From positions 204,154-268,153 of the forward strand of contig NZ_CAMQAY010000001.1 of NCBI RefSeq assembly GCF_946998875.1: a DNA stretch of 64,000 nt, written 5' to 3'. Of this stretch, positions 41,574-49,272 are shown piece by piece (the stretch's first letter is position 1; the number at the start of each line of letters is the position of its first letter). Both the position numbers and the translations under genes were made by a program. Source of the DNA: an uncultured Peptoniphilus sp. (GTDB lineage: Bacteria > Bacillota > Clostridia > Tissierellales > Peptoniphilaceae). Below the pieces are notes generated by a model, which worked only from the letters and a program-made list of their open reading frames with translations, did no database searches and was not told where the DNA came from.

Positions 41574-42839
41574 ATGGATAATAAAAAACTAATTGGAGAA
41601 GATGTAAAAAAACTACCCTTCAAAGAACTAGTTAAAAGAATTGGACCTGGACTTATAGCAACTGGAATAGTTATAGGGCCTGGAGCAGTTACAACTGCAG
41701 CCATGATAGGTGGAAATTACGGTTATGATTTAATTTGGCTTTTGATACCTATAATTTTTATGGGAATAACATTTATGATGGTTACAAATAGGCTAGCCAT
41801 AACAACAGGGCTACCTACAATTCATGCTATTCATAAATATTATGGACCAGTTGCTTCCTTTATTGTCGGAACTGCAACATTTATAGCCTGTTTGTTTTTT
41901 ACAATGGGAAATATTTCAGGAACTGGTGCAGGTATGAACCTTATATTTGGAATAGATTGGAAAATAGGTTCTGCCATAATGGTTGCAATAGTAATTTATT
42001 GCTATTTTAGTAAGAATGTATATAACAAGGTTGAAAAGGTTATCACACTTTGTATATTGGGAATGATTATTTCTTTTTATGCGACATTGATAGGGGTAGG
42101 TGGACCTGATGCAAAAAGTTTTGCAGAAGGGATGACGAGTTTTAAAGTTCCAAAGGGAAGCTTTAGTACAGCACTTGCTTTCATTTCAACAAATGCTGCT
42201 ATAACTGCAGGAATATATAACACTTATCTTGGACAAGAAAAAAAATGGAAGAAAGAAGATTTATTTAACGGAGTAATGTTTACCGATGCTTTAGTACACA
42301 TAATTAGTGTAGTACTTATTTCAGGTGCTATAATATTAGTTGGAGCAATAGTATTACACCCAAGTGGTGAAAAAATAAAAGCTCCAGCACAACTTGCAGC
42401 ATTATTAGTTCCTATAATGGGTAAAGCAGCAAATTATATTATGGGAGCAGCTCTTTTAGGTGCAGGCTTCTCTTCATTAATTGGTAATACACAGAGGGGA
42501 ATTGTTTTATTAAATGCAGGTATGCAAAAAGAAGTAAGTCTAGAATCAAAATTAGTAAGAAATGGGTGTTTGCTAGCTCTTGCTTTTAGTATGATAGTTG
42601 CTTATGCTTTCAACGGCTCTCCGATACAGTTGATATTCATAGCTAACTTGGCTACATCTATTGCTACACCAGTTGGTGGATTATTTGTTACACTTTTAAT
42701 ATGGAGAGAAGATGTAAATGAAGGATATAAAAAGCCAACATTTCTTAGAATCGCTATGACAATTAGCTATATATTTGTTCTAGTTATGACTTTTTCTTCA
42801 TTAAAAAACCTAATACCTAAATTGCTAAATATGTTTTAA
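41574..42839 (+). CDS. Nramp-like membrane transporter
   Basis: 421 aa with about 11 membrane helices in the Nramp/LeuT-type arrangement. The helix-1 region reads GPGLIATGIVIGPGAVTTAAM: the canonical metal-binding DPGN is GPGA here, with no aspartate. Helix 6 reads STNAAITAGIYNT in place of the MPHN-type motif. Both coordinating motifs are therefore lost, so transport of Mn2+ or Fe2+ is doubtful. Association with an aldolase suggests an organic substrate or Mg2+-like ion. RBS AAGGGG. Start ATG 18 bases after the terminator. Confidence 0.82.
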   Translation: MDNKKLIGEDVKKLPFKELVKRIGPGLIATGIVIGPGAVTTAAMIGGNYGYDLIWLLIPIIFMGITFMMVTNRLAITTGLPTIHAIHKYYGPVASFIVGTATFIACLFFTMGNISGTGAGMNLIFGIDWKIGSAIMVAIVIYCYFSKNVYNKVEKVITLCILGMIISFYATLIGVGGPDAKSFAEGMTSFKVPKGSFSTALAFISTNAAITAGIYNTYLGQEKKWKKEDLFNGVMFTDALVHIISVVLISGAIILVGAIVLHPSGEKIKAPAQLAALLVPIMGKAANYIMGAALLGAGFSSLIGNTQRGIVLLNAGMQKEVSLESKLVRNGCLLALAFSMIVAYAFNGSPIQLIFIANLATSIATPVGGLFVTLLIWREDVNEGYKKPTFLRIAMTISYIFVLVMTFSSLKNLIPKLLNMF

Positions 42840-42841
42840 AT

Positions 42842-42879
42842 AAAAATCCTACTGAAAATACTATGTCAGTAGGATTTTT
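42842..42879. terminator. Bidirectional terminator between transporter gene and nfo
   Basis: Stem AAAAATCCTACTGA / TCAGTAGGATTTTT (42842-42855 with 42866-42879), A- and T-tracts on both sides. Confidence 0.9.
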
Positions 42880-42909
42880 GTTTACCTATAAATTATTTAT
42901 TTATAAAAA

Positions 42910-43740
42910 TTATTTTCTTAGAGACCTTAAGACTTCTATTTCTTTTTTATAGCCCGAGAGGTCATTTGGTGTCTCAAGATAAAAGGGAAGGTCCCTTAAC
43001 TTTTCGTGATTTATAATTCTTCCTATAGCTTCCAGTCCAATTTTCCCTTGACCAATTTTTTCGTGCCTATCCTTGTGGGCAAATCTTTCGTTTTTACTGT
43101 CATTTAAATGAATAGCATAGAGTTTATCAAGTCCAACAACTTTGTCAAAGTCATCAAGGACGCCATCTAAATCATTTACTATATCATAGCCTGCCTCGTG
43201 GACATGACAAGTGTCTATGCAGACGCCGACTTTTTCTTTTAGATGGACTCCTTCAATTATTCTTGCAAGTTCTTCAAAGTTTGAGCCAATTTCTGTGCCC
43301 TTGCCTGCCATGGTTTCAAGTAGAACTATAGTATCTTGATCTTCTCTAAGAACCATATTAAGCTGCGCAGAAATTATTTCTATTGCCGCATCTACGCCAA
43401 GACCTGTGTGAGAGCCTGGATGAAAATTGTAGTAAGTCTTTTTAAAATAATTTAGCCTCTCTAAATCTTCTGCCAAGACTATATTGGCAAACTCTCTAAT
43501 ACTTTCAGTAGAGGAACAAGGATTTAGTGTGTAGGGAGCATGAGCTAGAAGGGGACCAAAATTATTTTCTTCAGCAATTTGCATAAGCTTTTCTATGTCA
43601 GCTTCATCTAATTTTTTCATCTTGGAACCACGTGGGTTTCTAGAAAAAAACTGAAAGGTGTTGGCAGAAATAGAGAGAGCTTCTTCTGCCATGTGGGCGT
43701 AGCCCTTGGCTGTGGAAAGGTGGGCACCAATATAAAACAT
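42910..43740 (-). CDS. nfo: Deoxyribonuclease IV (endonuclease IV)
   Basis: 276 aa AP endonuclease. YIGAHLSTAKGYAHMAEEA opening, NTFQFFSRNPRG, VGVCIDTCHVHEAGYD and AIHLNDSKNERFAHKDRHEKIG carry the tri-zinc ligands. It cuts 5' to abasic sites in base-excision repair. It starts 15 bases after cysE with AGGAGG upstream, so it is transcribed with the cysteine genes. Confidence 0.96.
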   Translation of the reverse strand: MFYIGAHLSTAKGYAHMAEEALSISANTFQFFSRNPRGSKMKKLDEADIEKLMQIAEENNFGPLLAHAPYTLNPCSSTESIREFANIVLAEDLERLNYFKKTYYNFHPGSHTGLGVDAAIEIISAQLNMVLREDQDTIVLLETMAGKGTEIGSNFEELARIIEGVHLKEKVGVCIDTCHVHEAGYDIVNDLDGVLDDFDKVVGLDKLYAIHLNDSKNERFAHKDRHEKIGQGKIGLEAIGRIINHEKLRDLPFYLETPNDLSGYKKEIEVLRSLRK

Positions 43741-43755
43741 ATTACCTCCTAATAA

Positions 43756-44307
43756 TTAATGGAATTTATTTTCGCTGGGGTCGTGAAATTTTACAACTTC
43801 AGCTGGCACTCCAACAGCAGTACAGTTTGCAGGTATGTCTGTGAGGACAAGAGCACCTGCGCCAATTTTCGCACCGTCACCAATTTTTACTGGACCAAGG
43901 ACAGTGGCACCTGTTCCTATTATTACATTGTTACCCACTGTGGGGTGTCTCTTCTTTTCCTTTTCATTGCCAGTTCCACCAAGAGTTATGTTGTGATACA
44001 TGTGGCAGTTTTCACCAATTTCTGCAGTCTCTCCTATGACCACAGCCATGCCGTGGTCGATGAAGAGATTTTTTCCTATTTTTGCACCAGGATGAATTTC
44101 AATTCCAGTTTTTTTGCGAGACCTTTGGGAAATCCATCGGGCAAGAGTGGTATGGTCTTTTTCATAAAAGTAGTGGGCAATTCTGTGGCTAATCATGGCG
44201 GACACAATGGGATACATAAATATGGCTTCAAACAAGCTTTTGCAAGCGGGATCTTCTCTTAAAATAAATTTCCCATAGGATTTTAGTTCTTTAAAAAAAT
44301 TAGTCAT
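43756..44307 (-). CDS. cysE: Serine O-acetyltransferase
   Basis: 183 aa. Helical N-terminal part with REDPACKSLFEAI, then a left-handed beta helix of hexapeptide repeats (GIEIHPGAKIGKNLFIDHG, IGENCHMYHNITLGG). It makes O-acetylserine for CysK. The ATG at 44307 overlaps the cysK stop; a longer frame lies inside cysK. The short N-terminus is like the Bacillus-type enzyme. The C-terminal FHDPSENKFH does not end in Ile, the usual anchor for binding CysK. Confidence 0.94.
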   Translation of the reverse strand: MTNFFKELKSYGKFILREDPACKSLFEAIFMYPIVSAMISHRIAHYFYEKDHTTLARWISQRSRKKTGIEIHPGAKIGKNLFIDHGMAVVIGETAEIGENCHMYHNITLGGTGNEKEKKRHPTVGNNVIIGTGATVLGPVKIGDGAKIGAGALVLTDIPANCTAVGVPAEVVKFHDPSENKFH

Positions 44308-45190
44308 TTTTAAATAAGTCTGTAGACATATACCTTTCTGCAGTGTCAGGAGCAACTGTTACAATGTTGCCGCCAATTTCTTTTTGCATCTTTAATGCGC
44401 CAAGGACATTTGCACCTGCTGATATTCCCACTGAAAGTCCCTCTTCGCGAGAAAGTCTTCTTGCCATTTCAATTGCCTCATCTGATTTTACTGTAATAGT
44501 TTTGTCGAGAATTTTTTGATCCAAAACACCTGGAATAAAATTTGCACCAATGCCTTGGATTTTGTGGCCGCCAGCCTCACCCCTTGTAATAAGTGGAGAC
44601 TCATCAGGTTCAAGGCCCCAAACTTTTATATCTTTATTTTGTGACTTCAAATATCTTCCAATGCCAGTCACTGTTCCGCCAGTGCCAATTCCTGCTACAA
44701 AACCAGAAATGTCCCTTAAATCCCTATAAATTTCTGGACCAGTAGTTTCTTCGTGAGCAAGGGCATTGTATTTATTTTCAAATTGGTTTGGCATAAAATA
44801 ATTACCTGTGGCAACAAGTTCCTTTGCTTTATCCACTGCTTCTTGCATTCCGCCTTTGCCAGTTAAAATTAAATTTGCGCCAAAGGATGCAATTAAATTT
44901 CTTCTTTCAAGGGACATGGAAGAAGGCATGACTATATTTACCTTGTAGCCAAGAGCACGACCAATCATGGCAATAGCAATGCCGGTGTTGCCGCTTGTAG
45001 GTTCAACAATTTCCATTCCTTCTTTAAGTGAGCCGTCTTCTATGGCGCCCTTTATCATGTAAAGTGCAGTCCTATCTTTAATTGAGCCTGCTGGATTAGA
45101 TTTTTCCACCTTTACAAAAATTTTTCCACCGCCAATGTTTTCTAGTTGGACGAGTTTAGATTCGCCAATTGTTTCTAATAAATTTGTCAT
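44300..45190 (-). CDS. cysK: Cysteine synthase (O-acetylserine sulfhydrylase)
   Basis: 296 aa PLP enzyme. NPAGSIKDRTA carries the PLP lysine near residue 43, EPTSGNTGIAIA the asparagine loop, and GIGTGGTVTGIGRYLK the phosphate loop. It makes cysteine from O-acetylserine and sulfide. I use the ATG at 45190 with AAGGAGGA upstream; the frame stays open back to a TTG at 45289, but that part contains the leader terminator. First structural gene of cysK-cysE-nfo. Confidence 0.96.
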   Translation of the reverse strand: MTNLLETIGESKLVQLENIGGGKIFVKVEKSNPAGSIKDRTALYMIKGAIEDGSLKEGMEIVEPTSGNTGIAIAMIGRALGYKVNIVMPSSMSLERRNLIASFGANLILTGKGGMQEAVDKAKELVATGNYFMPNQFENKYNALAHEETTGPEIYRDLRDISGFVAGIGTGGTVTGIGRYLKSQNKDIKVWGLEPDESPLITRGEAGGHKIQGIGANFIPGVLDQKILDKTITVKSDEAIEMARRLSREEGLSVGISAGANVLGALKMQKEIGGNIVTVAPDTAERYMSTDLFKND

Positions 45191-45212
45191 TTTTTCCTCC
45201 TTAAAACTAAAT

Positions 45213-45245
45213 AAAAAAAGAGAGTATATGAATTCATATACTCTC
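45213..45245 (-). terminator. Attenuator terminator upstream of cysK
   Basis: Perfect palindrome GAGAGTATATGAA / TTCATATACTCTC (45220-45245), followed on the minus strand by seven T, 23 bases before the cysK start. It lies between the leader peptide and cysK. Confidence 0.85.
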
Positions 45246-45294
45246 AAAATCTTCTTGCTTAAAATTTTAAAATATTGATTCACATTCAAATAAG

Positions 45295-45315
45295 TTCTAT
45301 AAAATTTTTATAGAA
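45295..45315 (-). promoter_or_regulatory. Hairpin abutting the Cys codons of the cysK leader
   Basis: TTCTATAAAA / TTTTATAGAA inverted repeat with one central base. Its upstream arm starts at the last base of the third Cys codon, so a ribosome stalled there would prevent it from forming. Confidence 0.65.
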
Positions 45316-45368
45316 CAACAACAGAATGCTTGGCTTGTGAAATTTTTATAGTTATTAAAGTTTTTCAT
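45297..45368 (-). CDS. Cysteine-codon leader peptide of the cysK operon
   Basis: 23 codons, starting ATG at 45368 and ending TAG. The C-terminal part reads SQAFCCCSIKIL, with three consecutive TGT codons at 45315-45323. GAGG lies 8 bases before the ATG, and a promoter is placed so that this is the first ORF of the transcript. A terminator follows before cysK. The layout matches ribosome-mediated attenuation: scarcity of Cys-tRNA stalls the ribosome on the Cys codons and changes leader folding. Cys-rich leader peptides are known in mycobacteria; I do not know of one in this lineage. Too short for ordinary gene callers. Confidence 0.78.
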   Translation of the reverse strand: MKNFNNYKNFTSQAFCCCSIKIL

Positions 45369-45394
45369 TTTTATCGCCTCATCAATATGCGTCA

Positions 45395-45423
45395 ACTATA
45401 CTATTTTAAAATTTATTTGTCAA
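45395..45423 (-). promoter_or_regulatory. cysK operon promoter
   Basis: On the minus strand: -35 TTGACA (45418-45423), 17-base spacer, -10 TATAGT (45395-45400). The start should be near 45388, giving a leader of about 200 bases. Confidence 0.88.
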
Positions 45424-45465
45424 GGAAAAGAAAAATTTTATTTTTTAGAAAAGCAAAGTAAAAAT

Positions 45466-45533
45466 TTTAAGGAGGGGGTTAAGGGGCGTTGCGAGGCCCC
45501 TTGCTTGTGCCTGGTGGTATCCCCCTCCTTAAA
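45466..45533. repeat. GC-rich nested palindrome, left copy
   Basis: Outer stem TTTAAGGAGGGGG / CCCCCTCCTTAAA (45466-45478 with 45521-45533), inner stem AAGGGGC / GCCCCTT (45481-45487 with 45496-45502). Confidence 0.8.
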
Positions 45534-45566
45534 CCACCCCCTTTGAACCCCACGCGCTGAAAGTCC

Positions 45567-45650
45567 AAAAAAATCGGTCATGCTAAATTTTCAAAACTCG
45601 CTCTTCGAGCTCAAACAGTTGAAAATTTTTAACGCATAACCGATTTTTTT
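45567..45650. repeat. Long inverted repeat ending in A and T tracts
   Basis: AAAAAAATCGGT (45567-45578) pairs with ACCGATTTTTTT (45639-45650), extended inside by ATGC/GCAT and AAATTTTCAA/TTGAAAATTT. It looks like a bidirectional terminator. Confidence 0.78.
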
Positions 45651-45844
45651 GCTTATTTTATGCACTCCCGCAAATTTACAATTACCACCAAAGATATTTT
45701 TCGAATAGAAAAAATCTAAAGGTTTAAGAATAAATTTTTATTTTAATTATCTTTTTGTCTGGAAGAAGACAGCTTAGCAAAAATGAAAATCTTGTCGGAT
45801 GATCCCATAAAGGGAGGAAGCTGTTAAAAAATTCAACTGTGAAT

Positions 45845-45880
45845 GAGCGATTGTAATTTGCGAAGCAAATTCAGTCGCTC
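45845..45880. repeat. Hairpin GAGCGA...TCGCTC
   Basis: GAGCGA pairs with TCGCTC, and inside it AATTTGC-GAA-GCAAATT. Part of the gene-free palindromic region. Confidence 0.7.
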
Positions 45881-46108
45881 AACCGACGAACTCTAACAAC
45901 GAAAAGGAGCGAAGCGAACTTTGAGTTGATTAGGTTCGCGCGACGGTCGCGATGAAAAAAAGATAGTTAGTCAAAAAAATTTCTAATTTAAAGAAAAAAG
46001 TTTGCTTATAAAAGTTTAAGCGACCTAGTTTTGAATTTTAGGCTGACGACCGCTTATGGGAAGTAAAGAAAAGGCCCCTGCCAGGGCAAGGGGTTGTAGG
46101 GGAGGTTA

Positions 46109-46153
46109 TAGGAGGGGGAGAAGGGGCATTGCTAGCCCCTGCTCCCCCTCCTA
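46109..46153. repeat. GC-rich nested palindrome, right copy
   Basis: Outer stem TAGGAGGGGGAG / CTCCCCCTCCTA (46109-46120 with 46142-46153), inner stem GGGGC / GCCCC. Same two-level design as the left copy. Confidence 0.8.
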
Positions 46154-46284
46154 AAAATAAAATTTAAATAAAAAAAGAAATTATATATTTTAAAACAAAA
46201 CTCAAAATAAAAAATTTTATATTAGTTCTAAAAGCACAGCTTTTAATATATCTCCTTATAATCTAAATAAATTCTCAAATTTTC

Positions 46285-46314
46285 TTGAATAAAAGGGGAC
46301 AACTTAGTTATAAT
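46285..46314 (+). promoter_or_regulatory. glmU promoter
   Basis: -35 TTGAAT (46285-46290), 18-base spacer, -10 TATAAT (46309-46314). Confidence 0.72.
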
Positions 46315-46342
46315 GTAATAAGTAAATAAAAAGAGGTGTTTT

Positions 46343-47722
46343 ATGAAAGTTTCAGTTATCCTGGCAGCAGGAGAGGGAACGAGAATGAAGTCCAAAAAAC
46401 CAAAGGTACTTCATGAAATTCTTGGAAGACCCATGCTTTTTTATGTCCTAAATTCTTGCAAGCATTCGCAAATTGAAAAGAATCTTGTAGTTGTTGGACA
46501 CAACAAGGAAAAAGTGTGTCAAGCCTTCAAAGATGATAAAGGCGTAGAATTTATTGAGCAGCCCATTGGCGAGGATGTGCCTTACGGTACGGGATACGCT
46601 GTTTTAAATGCTCTTGATAAAATAAAAGATGAAGATACGGTTATTATTTTAAATGGCGATACTCCCATAATTTCTAATTCGACTATTTCTTGCTTTTTGA
46701 AATTTCACGAAGAGAGAAATAATGATGTCACAGTTCTATCTGCTGACATGAAGGATCCTACTAATTATGGAAGAATTGTTCGTGACGAAAATGCAAATGT
46801 AGTTGCTATTGTTGAAGAAAAGGACGCAAGCGAAAAGCAAAAGTTAATTCGTGAAATCAATTCAGGAATTTTTGCCTTTAAGGGTTCTTCACTAAAGTTT
46901 GCCCTTTCAAAAATCGACACAGACAATGCGGCAAATGAAATGTATATCACTGATGCTCTTGGAATTTTAGTAGAAGCTGGAAAAAGGGTTGATTCCTTTA
47001 AGCTAAGAGATACTAGAGAAATTCTTGGAGTAAACTCAAGATATGAGCTTTCTATTGCGGCAGAAATTTTGCAAAAGAAAATAAACAAGGAATATATGTT
47101 AAGAGGCGTTGGCATAGTTGATCCAAAGTCCACTTACATTGAATGGGGTGCAGAAATTGACAGAGATGTCATGATTTATCCTGGCACTCGCATTGACAGA
47201 AACTCTGTCATAAAAGAAGGCTCAGAAATTTATTCTTCTACAATTAAAAATTCTGTAATTGGCGAAGATGTAATTATAAGAAGCTCTGAAATCGAAGATT
47301 CTTCTATTGGAAGGGGAACTACTGTTGGACCTTACGCCCACCTTAGACCTAATTCTAAAGTTGGAGAAAATTGCAAAATTGGAAACTTCGTTGAAGTTAA
47401 AAATTCAACTGTGGGAAATGGCTCCAAGATGAGTCACCTTGCCTATATTGGCGATGCCGATGTGGGAAGTGGAGTTAACATTGGCTGCGGAGTTGTCTTT
47501 GTAAATTACAATGGAAGAGAAAAGTTTAGGGCAAAAGTTGGCGACAATGCCTTCATTGGCTCTAATTCAAATTTAGTTGCGCCAATTGTAGTGGAAGAGG
47601 AGGCATATATTGCTGCTGGTTCCACAATTACTAAAGATGTTTTGAAGGGTCAGCTTTCTCTTGAGAGAGCTCCTCAAAAAAATATAGATGGTTGGGTTAA
47701 AAGAAAAGGATTTGTCAAATAG
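46343..47722 (+). CDS. glmU: Bifunctional UDP-GlcNAc pyrophosphorylase / GlcN-1-P acetyltransferase
   Basis: 459 aa. N-terminal uridylyltransferase with LAAGEGTRMKSKKPK (6-20), and a C-terminal left-handed beta helix of hexapeptide repeats (about 250-445) that ends in NYNGREKFRAKVGDNAFIGS for acetyl transfer. It makes UDP-GlcNAc for peptidoglycan. The order glmU-prs-pth-mfd is conserved in Firmicutes. RBS AGAGGTG. Confidence 0.97.
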   Translation: MKVSVILAAGEGTRMKSKKPKVLHEILGRPMLFYVLNSCKHSQIEKNLVVVGHNKEKVCQAFKDDKGVEFIEQPIGEDVPYGTGYAVLNALDKIKDEDTVIILNGDTPIISNSTISCFLKFHEERNNDVTVLSADMKDPTNYGRIVRDENANVVAIVEEKDASEKQKLIREINSGIFAFKGSSLKFALSKIDTDNAANEMYITDALGILVEAGKRVDSFKLRDTREILGVNSRYELSIAAEILQKKINKEYMLRGVGIVDPKSTYIEWGAEIDRDVMIYPGTRIDRNSVIKEGSEIYSSTIKNSVIGEDVIIRSSEIEDSSIGRGTTVGPYAHLRPNSKVGENCKIGNFVEVKNSTVGNGSKMSHLAYIGDADVGSGVNIGCGVVFVNYNGREKFRAKVGDNAFIGSNSNLVAPIVVEEEAYIAAGSTITKDVLKGQLSLERAPQKNIDGWVKRKGFVK

Positions 47723-47734
47723 GAGGATATGGTA

Positions 47735-48685
47735 ATGAGCACTGTTAATGGAGATATTGTTGTATTTACAGGAAATTCTAATATAAGTCTTGTAGATAAA
47801 ATTTGTGAAAATTTGGGAATTGAAAAGGGCGCTTGCACTGTTTCAACTTTTTCTGATGGTGAAATTTCTATTGATATTGGAATTTCTGTAAGAGGCAAGG
47901 ATGTTTTTGTCATCCAATCTACTTCTGCACCAGTAAACACAAATTTAATGGAACTTTTAATTTTAATTGATGCCCTAAAGAGAGCATCTGCTGGAAGAAT
48001 CAATGCAGTTATTCCTTATTATGGATATGCAAGACAAGATAGAAAGACTAAGGCAAGAGAACCTATTACATCAAAACTTGTTGCAGACCTTTTGACTAAG
48101 GCTGGAGCAGACAGAGTTGTTGCAATGGACCTTCACGCAGGACAAATTCAAGGTTACTTTGACATTCCTGTTGACCACTTAACTGCAATTCCTTATCTTG
48201 CAAGATACTTCAAGGATATTGTTAAGGAAGATGACTTTGTTGTTGTTTCTCCTGACTTAGGTGGAGTTACTAGAACTAGAAAGTTTGCCAACGAATTAAA
48301 CCTTCCAATTGCAATTATTGAAAAGAGAAGACCAAAGGCAAATGTATCTGAAGTTATGAATATCATAGGTGATGTTGATGGCAAGTCTGTAATTTTAGTT
48401 GATGACATTGCAGACACTGCAGGAACTATTACTAAGGCTGCTGATGCCCTTAAGAAAAGAGGAGCAAAATATGTTTACGGAGCTGCAACTCATGGCGTAT
48501 TATCTGGTCCTGCCATTGAAAGAATAAAAAATTCATCACTTGAAAAATTTGTAATCACTGATACAATTGAACTTCCAGAAGAAAAGAAGATTGATAAAAT
48601 TGATGTTGTTTCTGTTGCTCCAATTTTTGCATCTGCAATTAAGAGAATTAACACTTCAACATCAGTTAGTGAAATGTTTGAATAA
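47735..48685 (+). CDS. prs: Ribose-phosphate pyrophosphokinase
   Basis: 316 aa. YYGYARQDRKTKAREPITSK and the PRPP-binding VILVDDIADTAGT near residue 219 are intact. It makes PRPP for nucleotide, His and Trp synthesis. I prefer the ATG at 47735 (AGGAGG eight bases upstream) over one six bases earlier, which is only two bases from that site. Confidence 0.96.
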   Translation: MSTVNGDIVVFTGNSNISLVDKICENLGIEKGACTVSTFSDGEISIDIGISVRGKDVFVIQSTSAPVNTNLMELLILIDALKRASAGRINAVIPYYGYARQDRKTKAREPITSKLVADLLTKAGADRVVAMDLHAGQIQGYFDIPVDHLTAIPYLARYFKDIVKEDDFVVVSPDLGGVTRTRKFANELNLPIAIIEKRRPKANVSEVMNIIGDVDGKSVILVDDIADTAGTITKAADALKKRGAKYVYGAATHGVLSGPAIERIKNSSLEKFVITDTIELPEEKKIDKIDVVSVAPIFASAIKRINTSTSVSEMFE

Positions 48686-48694
48686 GGTGATCTA

Positions 48695-49264
48695 GTGTAT
48701 ATAATAGCAGGTCTTGGCAATCCCGGCAAAAAGTACGAGGACACAAGACACAATATTGGCTTTAGAACTATTGATGCACTTGCTGATAAATTAAACATAA
48801 AAGTTAATAAGATTAAATTTAAGGGGCTTGTAGGTGAAGGGAGAATAGCGGCAGAGAAGGTTATTCTCCTAAAGCCCCATACTTTTATGAATAATTCTGG
48901 CGAGTCAATAGTTGAAATTTTAAATTTTTATAAATTAAAGCCAGAAGATTTAATAGTAGTAGTAGATGACATAGACATTGAGTTTGCACAGTTAAAGATT
49001 AAGAAAAATGGCTCTGCAGGTACTCACAATGGACTAAAGTCAATTGTAAATTTAACAGGAAGTAAAGACTTTGCCAGGTTTAAGGTTGGTGTTGGCAAAA
49101 AACACCCCAATGAAGATTTGGCAAATTTTGTGCTGTCCTCTTTTCCTGCAAAGGACAAAACTCACATTGAATATGCAATAAATGCCTGTGCCGATGCAAT
49201 TATTGAAGCTGTTTCAAGGGGCATTGACAAGTCAATGAATTCTTACAACAACAATATTTATTGA
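48695..49264 (+). CDS. pth: Peptidyl-tRNA hydrolase
   Basis: 189 aa. IAGLGNPGKKYEDTRHNIGF at the start contains catalytic His20 and LLKPHTFMNNSGESI follows; DDIDIEFAQLKIKKNGSAGTHNGLKSI completes the site. It frees tRNA from stalled peptidyl-tRNA. GTG start with AAGGTGAT upstream. Confidence 0.96.
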   Translation: MYIIAGLGNPGKKYEDTRHNIGFRTIDALADKLNIKVNKIKFKGLVGEGRIAAEKVILLKPHTFMNNSGESIVEILNFYKLKPEDLIVVVDDIDIEFAQLKIKKNGSAGTHNGLKSIVNLTGSKDFARFKVGVGKKHPNEDLANFVLSSFPAKDKTHIEYAINACADAIIEAVSRGIDKSMNSYNNNIY

Positions 49265-49272
49265 GGTGAATC

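Larger units (their letters stand above)
45424..46284. other. 0.86-kb gene-free region rich in palindromes
   Basis: No ORF with a ribosome binding site on either strand. It contains GC-rich patches quite unlike the surrounding DNA, at least five sizeable inverted repeats and a matching GC-rich cruciform near each end (45466-45533 and 46109-46153). It could be an intergenic repeat family, a small non-autonomous mobile element or a replication or chromosome-structure site. I cannot tell which from one copy. Confidence 0.6.

Noticed and set aside
45191..45289. In-frame N-terminal extension of cysK from a TTG
   Set aside because: The extension includes the leader terminator and the cysK RBS, and CysK homologues begin at the ATG at 45190.
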